Of a DNA stretch of 64,000 bases, positions 1-10,000 are shown piece by piece; the first letter of the stretch is position 1, and each line of letters starts with the position of its first letter. A program made the position numbers and the translations under genes. The notes beneath the pieces are model-generated. The model was not told where the DNA came from. It saw only the letters and a program-made list of their open reading frames with translations, and ran no database searches. Source of the DNA: Paractinoplanes abujensis (GTDB taxonomy: Bacteria > Actinomycetota > Actinomycetes > Mycobacteriales > Micromonosporaceae); contig NZ_JACHMF010000001.1 in assembly GCF_014204895.1 (NCBI RefSeq), positions 992,001 to 1,056,000 on the forward strand. The letters are read 5' to 3'.

Positions 1-269
1 CCCCCACGCCGCGGCCGGGAATGAGTGCCGTCGTGCGGCTGCAGGTGCGCGAGGCCGACGACGCGGTCACCGTGCCCGCCTCGGCGATCATCAACGTCGA
101 CGGCAAGGACACGGTCTGGGCCGTACGGGGTGGCAGCTACCAGCGGGTGCCGGTGACGCTCGGGGTGCAGGGCGAAGACGTCGTACAGGTCACGAACGGG
201 CTGACCGCGGGGGAGCGGATCGCGGTCGCGGGCGCCGACGAGATCCGCCCCGGCGACAAGGCGTCATGA
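1..269 (+). CDS. HlyD/MacA-type efflux adaptor, C-terminal fragment
   Basis: Only the last ~89 codons are inside the window. The frame is open to the window edge, so the gene starts upstream and the internal ATG at 21 is not its start. The visible residues (…RPGMSAVVRLQV…VTVPASAIINVDGKDTVWAV…VPVTLGVQGEDVVQVTNGLTAGERIAVAG) match the C-terminal beta-barrel and membrane-proximal domain of periplasmic-adaptor-like proteins, which in Gram-positives couple a MacB-type ABC pump to the cell exterior. Its TGA overlaps the ATG of the ATPase gene (ATGA), so it is the first visible member of an adaptor-ATPase-permease operon. The substrate cannot be told from sequence. Confidence 0.85.
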   Translation, partial: PTPRPGMSAVVRLQVREADDAVTVPASAIINVDGKDTVWAVRGGSYQRVPVTLGVQGEDVVQVTNGLTAGERIAVAGADEIRPGDKAS

Positions 270-940
270 CCGCGCCCGCCATCGTCGCCACCGGGATCAG
301 CCGCACGTACGAGCTCGACGGCGTCTCGGTGCCCGCGCTGCGCGGGGTGTCGCTGACCATCGAGCCGGCCGACTACGTGGCCATCGTCGGCACCTCCGGC
401 TCGGGCAAGTCGACCCTGATGCACCTGCTGGGCGGGCTCGACCGGCCCTCCGGCGGCACGCTGCTGATCGGCGGCCGCGACGTGTCGACGCTCAACCCGG
501 CCGAGATGGCCAAGCTGCGCAACGAGACCATCGGCTTCGTCTTCCAGTCCTTCCACCTGCTTTCCCGTACGACGGCCCGCGACAACGTCGCCCTCCCGCT
601 CGTCTACCGCGGGGCCGGGCGGCGCGAACGACGGGAACGCGCGACGGCCATGCTCGAACGCGTCGGCCTCGCGCATCGCCTCGACCACCGGCCCAACCAG
701 ATGTCCGGCGGCGAGCAGCAGCGCGTAGCGATCGCCCGGGCCCTGGTCACCGACCCGTCGGTGCTGCTGGCCGACGAGCCCACCGGCAACCTGGACTCCG
801 CGACCGGCCAGTCGGTGCTGGCGCTGCTCGAATCGCTCAACGACGACGGGGTCGCCGTCGTGCTGGTCACCCATGACCGCGAGGTCGCGGCCCGTGCGCA
901 ACGGCAGATCGTGATGAAAGACGGCGTGATCGTCCAGTGA
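266..940 (+). CDS. ABC transporter ATP-binding protein, MacB/LolD type
   Basis: A 224-residue ATPase of the MacB/LolD/FtsE group. All catalytic elements are visible: Walker A GTSGSGKST (42-50), Q-loop Gln at 94, signature MSGGEQQ (146-152), and Walker B VLLADE (166-171) followed by the PTGNLDSATG D-loop region. Length is normal for a stand-alone ATPase of this group. The start ATG overlaps the adaptor stop, and its own stop overlaps the GTG of the permease, indicating translational coupling. It should power the downstream FtsX-like permease in the membrane. MacB-type systems extrude peptides, lipids or antibiotics by mechanotransmission rather than conventional transport; the substrate here is unknown. 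Confidence 0.93.
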   Translation: MTAPAIVATGISRTYELDGVSVPALRGVSLTIEPADYVAIVGTSGSGKSTLMHLLGGLDRPSGGTLLIGGRDVSTLNPAEMAKLRNETIGFVFQSFHLLSRTTARDNVALPLVYRGAGRRERRERATAMLERVGLAHRLDHRPNQMSGGEQQRVAIARALVTDPSVLLADEPTGNLDSATGQSVLALLESLNDDGVAVVLVTHDREVAARAQRQIVMKDGVIVQ

Positions 941-2121
941 GACTTGCGGAGGCCTGGCGCGTCGCCCTCGACGCCCTGCGCGCCAACCGGCTGCGCAGCA
1001 TGCTGACCATGCTCGGCATCATCATCGGGGTCGCCGCCGTGGTGGCCCTGGTCGGCATCGGCACCGGCACCAAACAGCAGATCGAGCAGCAGGTCGAAGG
1101 GCTCGGCTCCAACCTGCTGCTGGTCGTGCCGGGCCGGCTCGAAGCGGGCTCGGCGCCGGCGGCGTCGACGATGAACATGGACGACGCCGACGCGGTGGCG
1201 CGAGTCGTGGGTGACCGGGACCGGGTCGCCGTCACGATCGCGTCGGGTGAGACGGTGCGCGCCGGTTCCCGGTCGGCGTTCGCCAGCATGCAAGGAGTGC
1301 TCGAGACGACGCCGACGGTCTTCGTGCGCCGACTCGACCGGGGCACCTACCTGACCCGTACGGACGTGAGCACCGGCCGCCGCGTCGCGGTGCTCGGCGC
1401 GGGCACGGCGGCCACGCTGTTCGGCGACCGCGACCCGATCGGCCGGCAGGTCACGATCGGCGGCGTCCGGTTCCGGGTGATCGGCACGTTCGAGCGGCTC
1501 GGGCAGAGCCTCGGCGTCGACCGCGACAGCGAAGTGCACGTCCCCGTCGCCGCCGCGCAACGCCTGCTCGGCACCGACCGCATCGACGGCCTGGCCATCC
1601 GCGCGCCCGACCGGGACCGCATCGACGAACTCTCCACGGCAGTCGTCCGGACCCTGACCGAACGCCACCCGGACACCGACTTCAGCGCCGTCACCCAGGA
1701 ACAGATCCTCGGCGTGCTCGGCGACATCCTGGGCGTGCTGACCGGGGTGCTGGCCGCGATCGCCGGCATCAGCCTGCTCGTCGGCGGGGTCGGCGTCTCG
1801 AACATCATGCTCGTCTCGGTGCGCGAACGAACCAAGGAGATCGGTCTGCGCAAGGCGGTCGGTGCGCGTCCGCGCGACATCGGGGTGCAGTTCCTGCTCG
1901 AAGCCGTCCTGCTGACCACCATCGGCGGGGTGCTCGGCATGGCCCTCGGCGTCACCGCGGCGCTGCTGGTCGACCGTTTCTCACCGGTGCCCGCCGCGAT
2001 CACCTGGTGGTCGCTGGCCCTGGCGTTCGGGGTCTCCGCCGTCGTCGGCATCGTGTTCGGGGTCGTGCCCGCCCAGCGCGCCGGCAAGCTCGACCCCGTC
2101 GTCGCGTTGCGCACCGAATGA
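937..2121 (+). CDS. MacB-like ABC permease (FtsX family)
   Basis: A 394-residue permease starting at a GTG that overlaps the ATPase stop. The N-terminus (RLAEAWRVALDALRANRLRSMLTMLGIIIGVAAVVALVGIG) is the classic MacB core-domain entry: an amphipathic helix and then the first membrane span. A large extracytoplasmic domain covers roughly residues 45-265. Three further spans at about 275-390 form the FtsX domain, with the conserved segment NIMLVSVRERTKEIGLRKAVGA. Four membrane spans in total is the MacB topology. Together with the adaptor and ATPase it makes a complete tripartite-like exporter. Its stop overlaps the start of the EamA gene. Confidence 0.92.
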   Translation: MRLAEAWRVALDALRANRLRSMLTMLGIIIGVAAVVALVGIGTGTKQQIEQQVEGLGSNLLLVVPGRLEAGSAPAASTMNMDDADAVARVVGDRDRVAVTIASGETVRAGSRSAFASMQGVLETTPTVFVRRLDRGTYLTRTDVSTGRRVAVLGAGTAATLFGDRDPIGRQVTIGGVRFRVIGTFERLGQSLGVDRDSEVHVPVAAAQRLLGTDRIDGLAIRAPDRDRIDELSTAVVRTLTERHPDTDFSAVTQEQILGVLGDILGVLTGVLAAIAGISLLVGGVGVSNIMLVSVRERTKEIGLRKAVGARPRDIGVQFLLEAVLLTTIGGVLGMALGVTAALLVDRFSPVPAAITWWSLALAFGVSAVVGIVFGVVPAQRAGKLDPVVALRTE

Positions 2122-2990
2122 GGACGCCGCCCGCACCCCTGCTGGTGCTCACCGCCATCGCCTCCGTGCAGGTCGGCAGCTCGATCGCGCGCGGCTTGTT
2201 CGACGATTTGAGCGCGGGCGGTGTCACGTTCCTGCGCCTGGCCTTCGCCGCGCTGATCCTGGCCGCCGTGACCCGCCCGGCCGTACGGGGGTGGAGCGCA
2301 GCCGCCTGGCGCGCGGCGGCCCTGCTCGGGGTGGCGATGGCCGGAATGAACCTGATCTTCTACCTGTCCCTGCGGACCGTGCCGCTGGGCATGGCCGTGA
2401 CCGTCGAATTCCTCGGCCCGCTGCTGCTGGCCCTCGTGCAGACCCGCCGCCTGGCCGACCTGCTCTGGGCCGGGCTGGCCGCCGCCGGGGTGCTGCTGCT
2501 CGGCCTGGACAGCGGCGGGACGGCCCCGCTGAGCGGGTTGCTGCTGGCGTTCCTGGCCGGGCTGTTCTGGGCCGCCTACATCGTGCTGAGCGCCCGCCTG
2601 GGCGCGCTCGTCCCCGGCACCGGCGGGCTGGCCGTCTCGCTGGCCGTGGGCGCGGTGCTCGTGCTGCCCTTCGGCACGGCCGGGGTCACCGGCGTGATCG
2701 CCCACCCCGGGCTGCTCGTCGGTGTGGTCGCGGTGGCCGTGTTGTCGTCGGTTCTCTCGTACGGGCTCGAAATGCACGCCCTGCGCCACATCCCCACCCG
2801 TGTCTTCGGCATCCTGATGAGCCTGGAACCGGCCGCCGCCGCGCTGGCCGGGCTGCTCATCCTGAACCAGCGGCTGGGCCCGGTCGAGATCGTCGCCCTC
2901 GTGCTGGTCACCCTGGCCAGCGCGGGCGTGACCCTGGCCCGCCGGGAACCCCGCGCTCAGGTCTCACCGCAGGCCGCCGAACGTTTGTGA
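2118..2990 (+). CDS. EamA/RhtA-type drug/metabolite transporter
   Basis: A 290-residue membrane protein of the DMT superfamily. I place the start at the ATG at 2118, which overlaps the MacB permease stop (ATGA); an upstream in-frame extension would add an Arg-rich non-membrane tail read from inside the permease gene. About ten hydrophobic helices are visible in two EamA halves, with internal similarity between the halves. Family members such as RhtA export amino acids or other small metabolites. The coupling suggests co-expression with the exporter upstream. The C-terminal tail (ARREPRAQVSPQAAERL) is hydrophilic and cytoplasmic. The substrate is unknown. Confidence 0.88.
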   Translation: MRTPPAPLLVLTAIASVQVGSSIARGLFDDLSAGGVTFLRLAFAALILAAVTRPAVRGWSAAAWRAAALLGVAMAGMNLIFYLSLRTVPLGMAVTVEFLGPLLLALVQTRRLADLLWAGLAAAGVLLLGLDSGGTAPLSGLLLAFLAGLFWAAYIVLSARLGALVPGTGGLAVSLAVGAVLVLPFGTAGVTGVIAHPGLLVGVVAVAVLSSVLSYGLEMHALRHIPTRVFGILMSLEPAAAALAGLLILNQRLGPVEIVALVLVTLASAGVTLARREPRAQVSPQAAERL

Positions 2991-3012
2991 GAAGAGGGAG
3001 GGTGGTCGCACG

Positions 3013-4044
3013 GTGCGCTATCAGCTCCGCGACGAGCAGGGGGCAACCCGCAGCGTCGCGTACCTGATGCTGGCCGCGGCGCCGGTCGTGTTCCTCACCG
3101 GCATCGTGCTGCCCGACACGCACCCGGTGCCCTGGGTCGTAGCCATCTCGCTGACCATCGCCTTCATGGCCGTCGGCGGGTTGTTCGCCTGGAAACGCCC
3201 CCAATCCGTCCCGCGCGTGTTCTGGCTGCTCGTGCCGTTCGTAGCCGTCGGCACCATCGCCGGGCTCAACCTGGCCTCACACGACGCCAGCGCCGGCTCC
3301 CAGCTGTTCTACCTGTGGCCGGTGCTCTACGCGGCCAACTTCCTCAGCCACCGCGTCACCGCCGTGATCCTGGCCCTGGTCTCAGCCGGGCACGCGTCGG
3401 TCGCGTTCGAGGTGCGCGGACCGTCGGCCGGGCTGTCCGACTGGGTGTCGGTGACCGTCGCGCTCAGCCTGACCGCCATCGTCGTGGCCTCGCTGCGCAA
3501 CCGCAACGACCGCCTGCGCGAAGTGCTCGAATCGCAGGCGCTGGCCGACCCGCTCACCGGCGTGTCCAACCGGCGCTCCTTCGACCTCGAACTGGAACGC
3601 GCGTTCGCGTCGAACGAACCACTGGCCCTGATGACCATCGACATCGACCACTTCAAGAGCGTCAACGACACGTGGGGTCACGGCGTGGGTGACCGCGCGA
3701 TCCAGGTCGTGGCTTCCTGCCTCCGTACGGCGGCCCGGCGCGACACCGACGTGGTGGCCCGCCTCGGCGGCGACGAATTCGCCCTGCTCCTGCAAGCCGA
3801 CCGGCTCAACGCCAGGCGCACCGCCGACGAGGTGCGCGCGGCCGTCGAAGCCGTCGACGACCTGCCCTGCGGGACCCTCGGGCTCAGCATCGGCATCGCG
3901 TTGCGGCCCGACCACGCCGCGACGGCCGACGAGCTGCGGATTGCCTCCGACGCCGCGCTCTACGAAGCCAAACAGGGCGGCCGGGGACGCACGGCGATGG
4001 CCCACCCGCCGACACCCCGGCACGCGGTCAGCGCGGCTGGATGA
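3013..4044 (+). CDS. Membrane-bound diguanylate cyclase (GGDEF)
   Basis: A 343-residue protein with about six membrane helices (residues ~15-160), then a GGDEF domain that makes cyclic di-GMP from two GTP. The active-site loop is a canonical GGDEF at residues 252-256. An RxxD inhibitory site (R243-D246) lies exactly five residues upstream, so product feedback inhibition is expected. Other conserved parts are visible: DPLTGVSNRRSFD, IDIDHFKSVNDTWGH and LSIGIA. There is no EAL domain. The GTG start is preceded by a purine-rich GAAGAGGGAG (2991-3000). It follows the EamA gene by 22 bp and may be co-transcribed. It ends convergently with the giant gene, the two overlapping by 17 bp. Confidence 0.93.
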   Translation: MRYQLRDEQGATRSVAYLMLAAAPVVFLTGIVLPDTHPVPWVVAISLTIAFMAVGGLFAWKRPQSVPRVFWLLVPFVAVGTIAGLNLASHDASAGSQLFYLWPVLYAANFLSHRVTAVILALVSAGHASVAFEVRGPSAGLSDWVSVTVALSLTAIVVASLRNRNDRLREVLESQALADPLTGVSNRRSFDLELERAFASNEPLALMTIDIDHFKSVNDTWGHGVGDRAIQVVASCLRTAARRDTDVVARLGGDEFALLLQADRLNARRTADEVRAAVEAVDDLPCGTLGLSIGIALRPDHAATADELRIASDAALYEAKQGGRGRTAMAHPPTPRHAVSAAG

Positions 4045-7000
4045 TCGGCTGCTCGGCGGTGCGCTCGTCCAGGGCGTCCGCCGGCAGCCCGAGGATCGCC
4101 TCGCGCGTCCGCGGGTACGGGCCCCAGCCGTCACGAAGCACGTGGATGTAGACGGCCTCCAGGCACACCCCGACCCGGGCCGCCAGATCGGCGTCCTCCG
4201 GCCCGCCCAGCCGCACCGCCCGGGCAAAATGGTCGAGGGCCTCCATGTGCCGCCCCTGATCGAAACAGCACCGCCCGGCGTTCTCATGCACCACGCTGCG
4301 CAACGTGTCGGGCACATCGGCGCCGATCGCCTTCGCGAACAGGCGGTCGGCCTCCTTGAAATCGCCCCGCAACCGCAGAACGTGGGCCAGCTCGGCCTGC
4401 GCGATCACCTCGGACTGCACGTCACCGGCCGACTCGGCATGGGCCAGCGCCAGCCGGCTGGCCGCCGCGGCCATGCCCAGCTCCCCGAGCAGGCGATACA
4501 CCTCGGCGCGGACGCTCAACAGACCCGCCTTGGCCACGTTGTCGACCTCGTCGGCGAGCGGGCCGTCCAGACGTTCACCCAGCTCACGCAGGGCGTCGCG
4601 GTCGTCCACGACCTCCCGCAGGGTGCCACCGTCGAGCCGCCAGCGAATCGCCTCCAGATCGGCCGCGGACAACGCGGGGCGCTCCTGCGCGGCCGCCGGC
4701 TCGGGCTGGCGGGCCGCCACATGGTCGTCGGTCTTCGCCCGTACGGCGGGGGGATCGAGCGCTTCCCCCTCAGCCGCCGGCGTGCGGCCCTGGAACAGGT
4801 CTGTTACATCCAGATCGATCACTACGCCGTCGGGGGCCGCCGGTTCGGGCTGCGCTGTTCTCCCAGCTCCAGCGGGCTGCTCGCCGGCCCGCTCGCCGGG
4901 CTGTTCGCCGGGCTGCTCACCGGGTTGATTGCCGGGCTGTTCGCCGGGTTGATTGCCGGGCTGCTCACCGGGTTGATTGCCGGGCTGCTCACCGGGTTGA
5001 TTGCCGGGCTGTTCGCCGGGTTGGTTGCCCGGTTGGTCGCCGGCCCGATCGTCGGCCCGCTCGCCGGGTTGGTTGCCCGGTTTCGAGCCGAACCACATGC
5101 CGCCGAACTCGGTGTCAGCCGTCCGCTGCGGAGCATCCGCCCCCGAGACGACAAGCCGCCCGATCGGCCGCACATTGTGCAACGTGCCGTCCGAATCCAT
5201 GTACGGCGCCGCGTGCGCCCCCAACTTGTTCGGATCACCGGGCGCCGCATCATCACGCTCGCCCCCGTCATGCCGCGACTTCTTGACCGGAGGCTCATCA
5301 ACCGGTCCCCGCTGCACCGGAACACCCGGCACACCGGCCGCGGGCGGACCCAGCGGCAGATCGAACTGCGTGACCCCCGCCGGCTGCTCGGCCGGGCTGA
5401 CCTGACGCGGAACAGCCGGACTGATCGGACCCGCAACATGCGGAGCCGCCGGACTCTGCGGAGCTGCACCCTCCAGTCCCGCCCGCCTGTGCGAATACGT
5501 CTGACTCTGCGGCGCTGCCTGGTCGTGCAGGTCGGCCCCGCTGCGCGGGCCCGCCTGGTCGTGCAGACCCGTCTGGCCGTGCGGGCCCGCCTGGTCGTGC
5601 GGGGCCACCTGGTCGTGCGGAGCCGCCTGGCTGTATGGGGCGGCCTGGTGTTGCGAGTCGGTCTGGCTGTACGGGGCCGCCGGGCTGTGGGGGGCCGTCT
5701 GGCTGGGCGGGGCCGCCGGGTCGTGCAGGTCCGTCGGGTGCGGGGCCGCCTGGTTGCGCGGGGCGGCTTGAGCCTGCGGGGCGGCTGGGCTCTGCGGTGC
5801 GGCCTGGTTGTGCCGGGCGGCCGGGCTGTGCGGGGCAGCCGGGCTGTGCGGCGCGGCCTGGTTGTACATGGCAGCTTGAGCCTGCGGGGCGGCCGGGCTC
5901 TGCGGTGCGGCCTGGTTGTACGGGGCGGCTTGAGGCTGCGGGGCAACTGGGCTCTGCGGGGCTGCCTGGTTGTGCCGGGCGGCCGGGCTGTGCGGGGCGG
6001 CCGGGCTGTGCGGCGCGGCCTGGTTGTACATGGCAGCTTGAGCCTGCGGGGCGGCTGGGCTCTGCGGTGCGGCCTGGTTGTACGGGGCGGCTTGAGCCTG
6101 CGGGGCGGCTGGGCTCTGCGGTGCGGCCTGGTTGTACGGGGCGGCTTGAGCCTGCGGGGCGGCCGGGCTCCCCGGTGCGGCGTGGTTGTGCCGGGCGGCC
6201 GGGCTGTGCGGGGCCGCCGGGCTCTGCGGCGCGGCCGGAGCGCGGCTGGCGGCCGGCGCACTCACCGGCGCCGAAGCCAACGAGGTGGGCCGCCCACCAT
6301 CCTGAGGCGGCGCCCACGGCGAATGCTCCTCGCCGGACCCCGGCTCCTGCGCCCCACGCACCTGCGGCGCGAAGACCCCCGGCCTAGCTCCCACGTCCCG
6401 CTGCTGCCCAGGTCCGTACTGCCCGGGGATCGTCTCGCGCCGCTGTTCGAGCCCGTGCTGGCCCGGGATCGTGTCGCGGTGCTGCTCCATTCCGTGTTGG
6501 CCTGGGATCGTGTCGCGGTGCTGTTCCGGCCCGTGTTGGCCGGGGATCGTGTCACGCTGCTGTTCTGACCCGTGTTGGCCGGGGGCCGCGTGGCGCTGTT
6601 GATCGAGCCCGTGCTGAGCGGGGATCGCGTCGCGGCGCTGGTCGGTGCCTTGCTGACCGGTGGCCGCGTGGCGCTGCTGTTCCGGCGTGTGCTGGGCGGG
6701 TGTCGCGTCGCGCTGCAGATCGAACCCGTGCTGGGCGGGTGTCGCGTCGCGTTGCTCGTCGGGGCCTCGCTGGGCGAGACCCTCGTTGCGTTGCTGCTCC
6801 GGTGGGTGTTGGCCCGGGATCGCGTGGCGCTGTTGATCGAGCCCGTGCTGAGCGGAGATGGCGTCGCGGTGCTGCTCCGGCCGGTGCGGGGCCGGACCCG
6901 CGTTGCGCTGCGCGTGTTGGCCGGGGAGCGCGACGCGGTGCTGATCGGGCCCGTGCTGCCCGGGGATCATGTCGCGCTGCTGCTCCGGCCCGTGCTGGGC

Positions 7001-10000
7001 GGGGATCGCGTCGCGGTGTTGCTCGGGTTGTGCCTGCGGTCCGGGCCGGGGCTCGTCCCCGCCCTGCCCGCCCGGCCGCTGACCCGGCGTGAACGGGCTC
7101 AGCCCGCGCCTGTCGGACCCCTGCCGCCCGGCTTCGTGCTGGCCGGCTTCGTGCTGTCCCGGCGCATGGTGCACGACGCCGTGGTGGTCGGGCCTGTGCG
7201 AACCCGTCCCCGGCCGGTCCTCGGCGGGCTGACCCGGGTCCGCGGGCTCCCACCCGCTCCGGTGGGGCATCGGCTGGTCGGGCGCACTTGTCTCCCGGCC
7301 CTGCCGGCCCGCGGCGTGCCGCTCCAGAAGCTGCTCGACTGCCGCCCGCTCCTGCGATCCCGGCCGCCCGCCCTCGTGCTGAGCCGCGGCGCTCTGGTCA
7401 GCGCCGCGGCCATCTTCGTCGTGCGCCCAGACCTGCTGTTCGTGAAGGGATTCGGTCGGGTTGCGGCGGTCGTGGGTCTGCTGGTCAGGCGTGCGCCGGC
7501 CGGCGAAGGGCTCGTTCGGGTCGCGCCGATCCTGCGACGGCTGAGACGGGTCGCGATAGTCCTGTGTCGGCGAGCTGGCGACCTGCGGGTCCTGTGCCCG
7601 CGAGCTGGTGACCCGCGGGTCCTGTGTCCGCGAACTGGTCACCTGCGGGTCCTGTGCCAGTTGGCTGCGGTCGTACTGGTCCTGTGCCCGCTGGCCGGTG
7701 ACCTGCGGGTCCTGTGTCCGCCGGCCGGGGTCGTGCTGGTCCTGCGCCCGTCGGCGGGGGGCCTGCTGGTCCGGGACCTGCAAGCCGGGCGTCTGCTCGC
7801 TCGGAGCCGACCAACCGCGCGCTTGCTCGGCCGGGAACTGCGGGCCGGACGCGTGGCCAGGACCGTATTGCCCGGGGGCCTGTCGATCGGACGCAGGCCG
7901 GTCCTGTTTCTGCTGTTCGAAGCCGGGCTGATCAGGCTCATGCCACCCGGCGCCACGTTCCTCAGGGGCCGCTTCACTGGGGAACGGCTGCGTCGGGACG
8001 GGCTGACCCGAGGCCGGCTGGTGCGGGAACGGCTGCGCCGAGGCCGGCTGCTGCAGGAACGGCTGACCCGAGGCCGGCTGGTGCGGGAACGGCTGCGCCG
8101 GGAAGGGCTGCTCCGGGAACGGTCGACCCGGGGACGGCTGGCCCGGGGACGGCTGACCGGATGGGTACTGACTGGGGTTGTGCTGGCCCGGAGCGTGCTG
8201 GCCCTGGTTGTGGTGACCCGGCGAATGCTGACCTGGGCTGTGCTGACCCGGGGCGTGCTGGCCGGGGGTGTGCGCTCCCGGGGCGTACGGGTCGGTGGTT
8301 TCGTGTCGGTCGGGACGCGGGCGACCTTGGGTCTGCTGACGCGCCTCGGGCGGGGCGGAGGGCTGCTGGGCCTGGGCCGGGTCCTGCTTGTCGGAACCGT
8401 GGCCGAACAGCTTGTCGACCGCGCGGCGGAAGAAGTCGCCGCCGGTCTTGTGCTGGGAGGCGTGCTCCTCGAGGGCCGGCTGTGGGGCGGGGCCGCGCTG
8501 CACCGGGACGGACGGGGCGGAAGCCTGCTGGTCGTCGGGCCACTGGTTGCCGTGGTCGGGCGTCGGGGAAGCCGTACGACGGTCCTGGCCGGGAACGGCC
8601 GGCTCGTCGTCAGTGGGCCTGCCCTGGAAGCCAGCGGGTTCGCCGGGCACCACCGACGGGCGCGGGGCGGCGGGACCCGAGGCGGCGGGCGAAACCGGCG
8701 GAGCGAACGACCCGCCGTGCTGAGCCGGTGGCTGCGGCACGGCGCGCGGGGCCGCCGGAGTGACCGGGGCCGACGCGGGCGGGGCCGGTGCCTGCGGCGC
8801 CGCGGAAGCAGCCTGTGGTGGAACGGCATAGCCCTGTGGCCCGGCCGGGGACTGTTGTGAACCATGGGCGGCCGGACCCGGCTGGGCAAGCTGCTGCTCG
8901 GCGGTGCCGGGACGCGACTCCCCATGTTCGGGGGCGACTCCGTGCTGGTCGGCGGCTGCGGGCGCAAGCGGGGCGCCCGGAGTGGGAACGTACCCGGGTG
9001 GCAGGGGAGCGCCCTGACGCGGCGGCACCTGAGCACCCGGGACCGGACCGGCGGCGGCCGGAACCGAAGCCGGCGGGACGGTGGGCTGAGCCGGCGCACC
9101 CTGCACCGGAGCCGGCCCGTGAGCGGCCGGGGGTGTAACGGCACCGGGATACGGGGGAGCGGCCGGCGACACCGGACGGCCGAAACCGCCGCTGGGCAGC
9201 GCGGCGGGGGGCGCCTCGTCAGCGACCATCGACCACGGGTCTTCGCCCTCGGAGAGGAAGACGTGGGCTGTCCGTGGGCTGCGCCGCGAGCGCGGCATCT
9301 CGAGCCGCGGATCGGTCTCGGCCAGCGACGGATCGCCCGGACCCTGCGGCCGCGCTCCGGGCGGCACAACCCCGCGTCCCTGCTGCGGAACACCGCCACG
9401 ACCATCGACCGGGGTGTATCCGCGGCCATCGCCGGGCGTCGAGCCGTGGCTGTCGTCGGGGACCGGGCCGCGCCCGCTGCTCGGATTGCCACTGCGACCG
9501 TCGGCCGGAACTGGCCCGCGCCGGTCGATCGGGGTTTGGCCCCGGCCGTCAGCCGGAAGCGGGCCGTGACCGACGGCGGAAGCGCCACTGCGGCTGTCGG
9601 CCGGCACCGGGCCGCGGTCGTCGGCTTGAATCGGGCCGTGCCCGTCGGCCGGTTGAAGGTTGCGCCCGTCGACCGGCACCGCGCCGCGCCCGTCCGCCGG
9701 CGCCGGGCCACGGCCCTGCGCGGGCTGGCTCGGGACCGGCGGCGGCACGGAGACCCGCCCCGGCGGCTGGGTCATCGGACCGCGACCGGCGCCCTGCTCC
9801 GGCACCCCCTGGCCGGGAACGCCCTGCTCCGGACGCTGCGGCGGCGGCACGGCAGCGGCAGCGCGGGCAGCCGGGGCCGCGGCCGGGGTCTGGGCCGGCG
9901 GCGGCGACGCAGCCGGCGGCCGGCTCACCGGGTTGGCAGGCACCGGGGGAGGGCTGACCACCCGGGCGGCCGGGGTCGGCGCATGCGTGCCGACGACCCG

